A stretch of 5,378 bases of DNA from Planctomycetota bacterium (GTDB lineage Bacteria; Planctomycetota; Planctomycetia; Planctomycetales; Planctomycetaceae): assembly GCA_029977045.1 (NCBI GenBank), contig JAPOLP010000459.1, forward strand, positions 1 through 5,378. The letters are read 5' to 3'. Numbering within the stretch: position 1 is the first letter of the stretch; each line of letters starts with the position of its first letter. The translations under genes were made by a program, and so were the position numbers. A model generated the notes under the pieces. The model did not search any database, was not told where the DNA came from, and saw only the letters and a program-made list of their open reading frames with translations. Positions 1 to 5,023 of this stretch are shown piece by piece.

Positions 1-741
1 AACATGGGCTGTCCGATGGCCAAGGTGAACGGGCAGGGCGGTGGGGCGAGAATCGCCTGCCAGTTCGACGCCGCGGCCGAACTCGTCGACCGGGTCGTCA
101 GCGCTGTCAACGTTCCGGTCACGGTCAAAATGCGGCTCGGCTGGGATGCCGATTCGCTGACGGCTCCAGAGCTGGCCGCCGAGTTTGAACGTCTGGGCGT
201 TGCGGCCATCACGATTCACGGTCGCACTCGGGCACAGGGGTTCCACGGAAGTGTCGACCTCGACGGCATTCGCGCGGTCGTCGACGCGGTTGACTCGATT
301 CCAGTCATCGGCAACGGCGATGTGCGCACCGTTGAGGACGCCATGCGGATGCGGCGCGTGACTGGCTGCGAGGCCATCGCGATCGGTCGTGGCGCGATGC
401 TCGATCCCTGGCTGTTCCACCGGCTGGAGCGGCTTGAACGCGGCGATCAGACACTCTTTGAACCAACGCCGGACGAACAGGTCGATTTTCTACGGCGGCA
501 CTTCTACCTGATGGTTGAGCAGCACGACGAATACAGTTGTTTCCTGTTCCGGAAGTTCGCCGCCTGGTACGGAGCGAAGCTGGGCGTTCCGGAGGAACTG
601 GAAACGCGGCTGCGGCAGTTCTCGTCGTTCGAGGAGTTCGACCAGATCACCGATGAAATCCGGACGCGCCATGGCGAGCGGCTGTCGGATGTCGCCACCG
701 CATTGATCAAAGTCCCGAACGGGCCAGTCGAACGATGGTAG
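1..741 (+). CDS. dusB: tRNA-dihydrouridine synthase (Dus), 5'-truncated by the window edge
   Basis: This FMN enzyme reduces specific uridines in tRNA to dihydrouridine using NAD(P)H, in the cytoplasm. The reading frame is open from base 1, so the gene starts outside the window; 246 residues are visible of a family usually 320-350 long. The first visible residues are N-M-G-C-P, the Dus active-site motif with the catalytic Cys (bases 10-12). Then follow the substrate/FMN-binding K-M-R-L-G-W (about residues 43-48), I-H-G-R-T-R-A-Q (about 71-78), the phosphate-binding I-G-N-G-D (about 103-107) and I-G-R-G-A with D-P-W-L-F (about 127-137). The C-terminal 90 residues are the usual helical tRNA-binding domain. 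The FMN-barrel motifs fit the DusB/NifR3 group, but the subfamily is inferred from general likeness and not from a tree. The stop (TAG 739-741) overlaps the coaX start by 7 nt, so the two are probably translationally coupled. Confidence 0.93.
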   Translation, partial: NMGCPMAKVNGQGGGARIACQFDAAAELVDRVVSAVNVPVTVKMRLGWDADSLTAPELAAEFERLGVAAITIHGRTRAQGFHGSVDLDGIRAVVDAVDSIPVIGNGDVRTVEDAMRMRRVTGCEAIAIGRGAMLDPWLFHRLERLERGDQTLFEPTPDEQVDFLRRHFYLMVEQHDEYSCFLFRKFAAWYGAKLGVPEELETRLRQFSSFEEFDQITDEIRTRHGERLSDVATALIKVPNGPVERW

Positions 742-1601
742 CTGACTCTCAAAGCAAGCCTGTGTCCCGACCGGCGCCACCCTCGCTCTGGCTGGCGGTC
801 GACTTCGGCAACAGCCGAGTGAAGTTCGGTGTCTTCGAGTCGCCGACGGGCCGTGAAGGTCTGCCGGAGTGTTCGCTGTTTCTGACGAGTGATCCACAGG
901 AGCCGTTTAACTGGCAGCTGCTTCAGGAGACTCTCGGCGATCGCCCATTCCGCAGCGTGCTGGTTGGATCCAATCAGAAAGGCGTCGATGCGGTTCTGGC
1001 GGCATGGCCAGACGAGCTGCGACCGGTTTCCCGAACGGTGTTCCGGGATTCCGCTCAGTTCCCGATTGAGATCGACGTTGATGCACCTCGCCGCGTCGGC
1101 CTCGACCGTCTGCTGACTGCCATTGCCGCGAACCGCCTGCGCGGGACAGGCGAGGCGGCAATCATCGTTGACTGCGGGACGGCGACGACCGTCGACCTTC
1201 TCAGCACAGAGGGAGCGTTTTCTGGCGGTGCCATCCTGCCGGGCTTTGAGCTGTCTGCCAGGGCTCTCAATCACTACACCGAAGTTCTCCCTTACGTCTC
1301 GATTGACGAGCTGATCGCGACCGACGCCCAGGGACAGCACGTTCCTCTCGGGAAGAATACGCACGCTGCGATTTCGAGTTGGATTTTCTGGGGGCAGGTC
1401 GGCGCTGTCCGAGAGCTGATTGCCAGGCAGTCCGCTGTCTGTTCACGCACGACCTCACTGCGGGTTTTCGTCACGGGTGGCGGCGGAGAATTGCTGTCGC
1501 CATTTCTGGATCAATCCGGTCACTACCCGTACCTTGCTCTGCAGGGGCTGGTCATCGCCGCTCGGGAGCAGTCCGGCACGACGATCGACACTGATGCCTG
1601 A
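735..1601 (+). CDS. coaX: type III pantothenate kinase (CoaX)
   Basis: Phosphorylates pantothenate with ATP, the first committed step of coenzyme A synthesis. It belongs to the ASKHA fold, and type III enzymes are known to be insensitive to CoA feedback and to need a monovalent cation. The 288-residue protein shows the family motifs in order: D-F-G-N-S (23-27, phosphate-binding), G-L-D-R (122-125, catalytic Asp at 124), D-C-G-T-A-T-T-V-D (146-154), G-G-A-I-L-P-G (164-170), G-K-N-T (206-209) and T-G-G-G-G (247-251). Length is slightly above the usual 250-260 because of about 18 extra N-terminal residues before the first strand. The ATG at 735 lies in the ATGGTAG overlap with the dus stop. No Shine-Dalgarno sequence is visible, which fits translational coupling. 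A later start, such as the GTG at residue 10, is possible and would give a more typical length. All key residues are present, so it should be active. Confidence 0.93.
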   Translation: MVADSQSKPVSRPAPPSLWLAVDFGNSRVKFGVFESPTGREGLPECSLFLTSDPQEPFNWQLLQETLGDRPFRSVLVGSNQKGVDAVLAAWPDELRPVSRTVFRDSAQFPIEIDVDAPRRVGLDRLLTAIAANRLRGTGEAAIIVDCGTATTVDLLSTEGAFSGGAILPGFELSARALNHYTEVLPYVSIDELIATDAQGQHVPLGKNTHAAISSWIFWGQVGAVRELIARQSAVCSRTTSLRVFVTGGGGELLSPFLDQSGHYPYLALQGLVIAAREQSGTTIDTDA

Positions 1602-1649
1602 GCTACCGATCTCTGCCTTCACCTTATTCCACTTTGATTCTTCTTCGTT
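1602..1649 (+). other. pyrimidine-rich gap before thiE, without Shine-Dalgarno
   Basis: The 48 nt between the coaX stop and the thiE ATG are strongly pyrimidine-rich, with runs such as GATTCTTCTTCGTT directly before the ATG. No AGGA-like ribosome-binding sequence is present. Initiation would have to rely on coupling, ribosomal protein S1 or an unstructured leader. The stretch is too short for a TPP riboswitch, and no promoter is evident. Confidence 0.5.
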
Positions 1650-3356
1650 ATGGCCGATCGAACTCTGACCGCTGGAGCCCAACGCGCGATTACGCGTGCC
1701 GAAGAACTGGCACGAAGCTGGGCTCATGTTGAGCTGCTGCCGGCTCACCTGCTCTGGTCGCTGCTTCAGGAAGAGTCCGAGGCGTTCGAATTGCTGACCG
1801 AAGCTGGTCTGTCGTTTGACGAACTGAAGCTCAGTGACATCTGGGCCGGTCAGTATCCGGCGTCAGACGATGATCCTGCCGATGGTTCGTCAGTGCATCG
1901 TGCGACCTCGGATTCTTTCGAGCCACAGTGCGAAGGGATCGACGACTCGACCGCTGCGCTGGCGGACGCAGTCACGTCAGCGCTCGCCGGGGCTCTTGGG
2001 AACGACGACAGCTTCGAGAGCTGTCCCGAATCGAGCGACTGGCAGCAAGTGCTTCTTTGTGCCCGACACCTCGCAACTCGACAGAAACCGGCAGTTGAGA
2101 TTTCGACGGTTCACCTGCTGACGGCACTGCAGACGGAATCATCTCCCGTTTCGACATTGTTAACTCAGTTCAATGTCAAATCGGCAACAGACGCATCAGG
2201 TGGCTCCGACGATGCCGGCCAGGAACCGGTCGCGGTTTCCTTCGAAATCGACTGGAATGCCGACGCCGTCGATCGCACCGCGACGTACCGGATTCTCGAC
2301 GCATCAGCAAATCGGCTCCGCGAAGGGCTGCGTGTTGTCGAGGATTTCGTCCGCTTCGTTCTCGACGACGCAAATCTCAGCCGGCTGACGAAAGAATGTC
2401 GGCACCAGCTGCGAACGGTTATCGAGTTGCTTAATGCTCAGGAACTGATCACGTCGCGAAACACGCAGGCCGACGTGGGGACATCGATTCACACAGAGGC
2501 CGAAGGGCGGCGAGGAACGCCGTTTGGCGTTGCAACAGCCAGTCTCAAACGAGCGCAGGAGGCCGCACGAACGCTCGAAGAGTATTCGAAGCTGCTCGTC
2601 ATGGACGATCTGTCTGGGGGCGACGCAGCGTCGCGGCAGTTCGGCCAGCTTCGTTACCGGCTATACACGCTCGAAAAAGCGATCCTGATGACAACCGCGT
2701 CGATTCAACAGCTTGCAGATCGGCGGCTGTATCTGCTGCTGACCTCAGAACTGTGTGCTGGCGACGTCGAGCAAACGCTGAAAGATGCCATCGCTGGCGG
2801 AGTTGGCATTGTGCAGCTTCGTGAGAAGACGATGTCTGATCGCGATCTGCTGACGCTGGCTCGGCGGGGGGGTGCGATTACCCGCGAAACGGACACGCTA
2901 CTGATCATGAATGACCGGCCTGACGTGGCGGTGCTGTGCGACGCTGACGGAGTTCACGTCGGGCAGGATGAGCTGTCCGTCCACGAAGTGCGTCGCATTG
3001 TCGGGGCGAATCGACTGGTCGGCGTTTCGACACACACGATCGAGCAGGCACGGCAGGCGGTAGTCGATGGAGCCAGCTATCTCGGAGTTGGCCCGGTCTT
3101 TCGATCGCAGACCAAGGCGTTTGACGAGTTCGCCGGGCTCGACTTTGTGCGTGCCGTCGCGGACGAGATCGCTCTCCCCTGGTATCCGATCGGGGGGATC
3201 ACTCCGGAAAATCTGCCTCGGGTGATGGATGCCGGGGCGACTCGGGCAGCGATTTGCGGCGCGATTCTGCGATCCAGATCGCCAGCCGATGCAGCGAAGT
3301 ACGTCTCCGGTGAGCTGCGGGCTGTCGTCGCCATAGATCAGAGTAAGTCTTTGTAA
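1650..3356 (+). CDS. thiE: Clp-N / ThiD2 / ThiE fusion: thiamine phosphate synthase with HMP-P kinase domain
   Basis: A 568-residue, three-part thiamine enzyme. Residues 1-63 and 129-176 are the two halves of a Clp-N domain (A-H-L-L-W-S-L-L at 32-39; V-H-L-L-T-A-L at 154-160), separated by an acidic, Ser-rich insert (64-128). There is no Walker A/B motif, so it is not a Clp ATPase. Residues 209-347 are a ThiD2 domain (R-I-L-D-A-S-A-N-R-L-R-E-G-L-R-V-V-E-D at 214-232). This family phosphorylates HMP-P to HMP-PP but, by published work, not free HMP. Residues 352-560 are ThiE, which joins HMP-PP and thiazole phosphate into thiamine phosphate: V-Q-L-R-E-K (388-393), M-N-D-R (420-423), D-G-V-H-V-G-Q-D (433-440), G-V-S-T-H (458-462), G-V-G-P-V-F (479-484), T-K (488-489), I-G-G-I (514-517). 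All expected ThiE motifs are seen. An in-frame stop at 1635 makes ATG 1650 the first possible start. No Shine-Dalgarno sequence is visible. It probably follows coaX in one operon. The Clp-N role is unknown. Confidence 0.92.
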   Translation: MADRTLTAGAQRAITRAEELARSWAHVELLPAHLLWSLLQEESEAFELLTEAGLSFDELKLSDIWAGQYPASDDDPADGSSVHRATSDSFEPQCEGIDDSTAALADAVTSALAGALGNDDSFESCPESSDWQQVLLCARHLATRQKPAVEISTVHLLTALQTESSPVSTLLTQFNVKSATDASGGSDDAGQEPVAVSFEIDWNADAVDRTATYRILDASANRLREGLRVVEDFVRFVLDDANLSRLTKECRHQLRTVIELLNAQELITSRNTQADVGTSIHTEAEGRRGTPFGVATASLKRAQEAARTLEEYSKLLVMDDLSGGDAASRQFGQLRYRLYTLEKAILMTTASIQQLADRRLYLLLTSELCAGDVEQTLKDAIAGGVGIVQLREKTMSDRDLLTLARRGGAITRETDTLLIMNDRPDVAVLCDADGVHVGQDELSVHEVRRIVGANRLVGVSTHTIEQARQAVVDGASYLGVGPVFRSQTKAFDEFAGLDFVRAVADEIALPWYPIGGITPENLPRVMDAGATRAAICGAILRSRSPADAAKYVSGELRAVVAIDQSKSL

Positions 3357-3385
3357 GGGCGTGCGATTTACGTCAGCAGGTCGGG
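3357..3385. other. 29-bp convergent intergenic gap
   Basis: The thiE stop (TAA 3354-3356) and the minus-strand tadD-like stop (TGA, 3388-3386) face each other across 29 bp. I see no hairpin with a T-run for either strand. The two transcripts therefore probably overlap at their 3' ends, or end by a Rho-dependent mechanism. Confidence 0.6.
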
Positions 3386-4168
3386 TCAGCGGTTTGAACG
3401 CGGCTGCTCTTCCTGGCCGCCCGTCAGCCGAATTGCTGAGTCAGTCTGGCCGGGAGTGTTTCGTTTCGTGGCTGCCGCAATCGACTTTTGCTGTTCGACC
3501 TGGCGTTCCACGTCGGCGAGCTGTGCGAGAGCTTCCGCTGCCTCTTGTAAATCAGAATTGAGAGACAGTGCCCGACTGTAGCACTCCGTGGCGAACTTGA
3601 TATCGCCCGTCTGAGTGGCCACGTAGCCGAGATTCGACAGCGCTTCGGCCTCACCGAGTTTCCGTCGGAACGTCGCGAAGGCTTTGTCGAACTGGCCCGT
3701 CAAACCATACGCCATCGCCAGATTATTGATGGCTCGTTCGTCGTGCGGGTTGATCTCAAGTGCTGTGACCAGGACCTGCTGAGCGAGTTCCGGGCGGCCT
3801 GTCGTGATACAGGCAAAGCCCAGGTCATTGAGAATCGCCAGGTTCTCCGGAGCGGCGGCTTCGGCGCGGCGCAGATGATCGAGCCCGCGTTCTGCTTCGC
3901 CCAGTCGGATCTCGACGATTCCCAGGCGGTGGTGAGTCCCGGCATGGTCGGGATTCAGCTGCAGTAGCTCCCGATAGAGCTTCCGGGCAACATGGTAGTC
4001 GCCTTCCTGTTCGCGAAGTTTCGCGACGCTGAACTGGGCGGTGAACTCTTCACTCGCTGCCGTCGCCTTTGGAGGGCTGGAGCTGACGACCTGCTGTGAG
4101 GCGGTCTGGCAGCCGCTAATCAGCGAAGTGCCTGCTGCCAGGATCAAAGCCGGAAAATATGCACGCAT
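3386..4168 (-). CDS. tadD: TPR lipoprotein, TadD-like pilus assembly protein
   Basis: A 260-residue secreted lipoprotein. Residues 1-19 form a signal peptide ending in the lipobox I-S-G-C. Cys20 would be lipidated, and Gln at +2 favours the outer membrane if the E. coli rule holds here. Five tetratricopeptide repeats follow at about 42-75, 77-109, 110-143, 144-174 (about three residues short) and 175-208, with typical features such as L-N-P-D, L-G-x-x-x-x-x-x-G and I-N-P-H. A charged, Gln-rich helix (209-230) and a polar tail close the protein. TadD-type TPR lipoproteins are known to help secretin assembly in Tad/Flp systems. Here the gene lies two genes downstream of a secretin on the same strand, which supports that role. 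TPRs alone are not diagnostic, so TadD is partly a context call. The start is ATG 4168, with AAGGA seven nt upstream inside a hairpin loop. Confidence 0.72.
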   Translation of the reverse strand: MRAYFPALILAAGTSLISGCQTASQQVVSSSPPKATAASEEFTAQFSVAKLREQEGDYHVARKLYRELLQLNPDHAGTHHRLGIVEIRLGEAERGLDHLRRAEAAAPENLAILNDLGFACITTGRPELAQQVLVTALEINPHDERAINNLAMAYGLTGQFDKAFATFRRKLGEAEALSNLGYVATQTGDIKFATECYSRALSLNSDLQEAAEALAQLADVERQVEQQKSIAAATKRNTPGQTDSAIRLTGGQEEQPRSNR

Positions 4169-4186
4169 TGGAGAATCCTTTCTCCA
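4169..4186 (-). promoter_or_regulatory. start-abutting hairpin carrying the tadD-like Shine-Dalgarno in its loop
   Basis: On the minus strand the 18 nt just before the ATG read TGGAGAA-AGGA-TTCTCCA. This is a perfect 7-bp stem closing a four-base loop that is itself the Shine-Dalgarno core. The stem ends exactly at the start codon. It could control ribosome access, but that function is inferred. Confidence 0.55.
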
Positions 4187-4273
4187 TTCGACTTGAGCGT
4201 TTTCGGGTCAGCGGACGCAGTTTCGGGAAACTCCCCACAACTGCACCGGTCGCAACATATCGAGAATCGACAG
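4187..4273 (-). other. leader region of the tadD-like gene, no clear promoter
   Basis: These 87 nt separate the strong hairpin from the leader hairpin. A small inverted repeat AGTTT-CGGG-AAACT lies at 4219-4232 (plus-strand reading). I find no convincing -35/-10 pair on the minus strand, so I cannot say whether the gene has its own promoter or depends on read-through. Confidence 0.4.
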
Positions 4274-4308
4274 ACGGGCGGGCGAACTGAAGTCGTTCGC
4301 CCGCCCGT
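4274..4308 (-). terminator. strong 14-bp hairpin downstream of the CpaD-like gene
   Basis: A perfect GC-rich inverted repeat: arms 4274-4287 and 4295-4308 (acgggcgggcgaac and its exact complement), with a 7-nt loop. It starts about 35 nt after the stop of the CpaD-like gene. On the minus strand it is followed by CTGTCGATTCTC, which is only mildly T-rich. It may be a weak intrinsic terminator, an attenuator, or an mRNA-stabilising structure before the tadD-like gene. Confidence 0.55.
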
Positions 4309-4343
4309 TGATATTTCATACACGATCGCTGGTCGTCAGGTGA

Positions 4344-4916
4344 TTAGAAACCACCACCACCACCACCACCACCACCACCCTGGCCGCCACCGCCGCCGTT
4401 ACGGTTGCTGAAGCTTTGCTGCAGTGCCTGGTTGCCCTGTGAGTACCAGAAGCCGGGCGTGAAGTCGTGGCCAACGACGACGCGATCCTCTGCGTCAGCA
4501 ACTCCCATAATTGCCAGTGCCTCGACAAGCATCGCTCGGCGATGGGCATCCAGCTGATCGTTGTTGTGGACGGGATACTGGAACTGTGTGTCCGGACGTG
4601 TCGACCGGCTCGACTCCTCGACCACGATCGGAAAGCCCTGCTGATTCGCTCGGGCCGCAATCTGCTGAACGTGGTCCTTGCCCCGTTCGTTCAGCGTGGC
4701 CGAGTTACCGATCCATTCGTGCTCGTGCACAATGAAGTCGGTGGCTTCAGCATTGCTTTCCTGAGCCTGAAAAACCGGGTCGGATAGAGTCCCGATCGGG
4801 TTCGGAGTGATATTTCCCATGTAGTCGCATTTCGTCGCGTGCGAGCAACCGGCCACGAGTGCCAGCAGACCGCAGGCCGTTGCGGGCAACGAAAGACTGA
4901 ATCGCCAGCGTTTCAT
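4344..4916 (-). CDS. small lipoprotein, CpaD-like, with polyglycine tail (Tad pilus cluster)
   Basis: A 190-residue lipoprotein between the secretin and the TPR gene. Residues 1-23 form a signal peptide with lipobox V-A-G-C (Cys24, Ser at +2, so outer membrane likely). The core, about 60-155, reads L-N-E-R-G-K-D-H-V-Q-Q-I-A (75-87), G-F-P-I-V-V-E (94-100), L-D-A-H-R-R-A-M-L-V-E-A-L (122-134), then I-M-G-V (136-139) and R-V-V-V-G (145-149). That order (helix, beta strand of the 'I-V-V' type, an Arg-containing helix, 'x-G-V', strand) matches the CpaD family of pilus lipoproteins, which in Caulobacter-type clusters lies right after CpaC, as here. A degenerate OmpA-like domain is the alternative. 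The last 17 residues are five Gly, one Gln, ten Gly and a final Phe. I chose ATG 4916 over the adjacent GTG 4919 because AAGGA is then seven nt away, as in the tadD-like gene. I am sure of the lipoprotein and less sure of the family. Confidence 0.75.
   Translation of the reverse strand: MKRWRFSLSLPATACGLLALVAGCSHATKCDYMGNITPNPIGTLSDPVFQAQESNAEATDFIVHEHEWIGNSATLNERGKDHVQQIAARANQQGFPIVVEESSRSTRPDTQFQYPVHNNDQLDAHRRAMLVEALAIMGVADAEDRVVVGHDFTPGFWYSQGNQALQQSFSNRNGGGGGQGGGGGGGGGGF
4350..4379 (-). repeat. (GGT)10 trinucleotide tract encoding ten glycines
   Basis: Ten perfect tandem GGT codons (ACC on the plus strand) run from 4350 to 4379, one codon before the stop. A second Gly run just upstream (4383-4397) uses mixed GGC/GGT codons. 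The perfect tract looks like slippage-driven expansion. Length change would be in frame and alter only the tail length. Confidence 0.95.
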
Positions 4917-4936
4917 CACAGAGTCCTTTGTGTGAT
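4915..4936 (-). promoter_or_regulatory. hairpin carrying the CpaD-like Shine-Dalgarno in its loop
   Basis: On the minus strand ATCACA (4936-4931) pairs with TGTGAT (4920-4915) around a 10-nt loop, CAAAGGACTC, that contains the AAGGA Shine-Dalgarno. The 3' arm includes the first two bases of the ATG. It has the same layout as the hairpin before the tadD-like gene. Confidence 0.45.
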
Positions 4937-4950
4937 CCGGCCGAAGCCGG
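4937..4950 (-). other. UUCG-tetraloop hairpin in the CpaD-like leader
   Basis: The minus strand reads CCGGC-TTCG-GCCGG: a 5-bp GC stem closed by C(UUCG)G, a known extra-stable RNA tetraloop. It lies directly against the Shine-Dalgarno hairpin with no spacer, so the two could stack. It is short, so it could be chance in GC-rich DNA. Confidence 0.45.
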
Positions 4951-4979
4951 GCGGTATTGTGTCTGACTGCATTCTTGAC

Positions 4980-5012
4980 CGTTCAACGGCGTGTGGCTGT
5001 ATCCGTTGAACG
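4980..5012 (-). other. 10-bp hairpin downstream of the secretin gene
   Basis: Arms 4980-4989 (cgttcaacgg) and 5003-5012 are exact complements around a 13-nt loop, starting about 11 nt after the secretin stop. No T-run follows on the minus strand, so it is a poor classical terminator. It may protect the secretin mRNA 3' end or serve partial termination. Confidence 0.5.
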
Positions 5013-5023
5013 CGGTGCCATGC

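Noticed and set aside
504..1364. Long minus-strand open frame (286 codons) opposite dus and coaX
   Set aside because: It lies wholly antisense to two well-recognised genes, its protein is Arg-rich with no recognisable motif, and such frames are common opposite GC-rich coding sequence.
1597..1649. Possible TPP riboswitch before thiE (a CTGAGC string is present)
   Set aside because: Only about 50 nt are available, the second conserved thi-box is missing and no matching helices are seen.
1650..2178. The Clp-N part as a separate Clp ATPase gene or a frameshift fusion artefact
   Set aside because: The frame runs uninterrupted into ThiD2, there is no internal Shine-Dalgarno start and no AAA+ motif. 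A single fused gene is the simplest reading.
4193..4411. Plus-strand frame encoding a ten-histidine run
   Set aside because: It is the complement of the (GGT)10 glycine tract and the hairpin region. There is no Shine-Dalgarno or homology, and the minus-strand lipoprotein is clearly the real gene.
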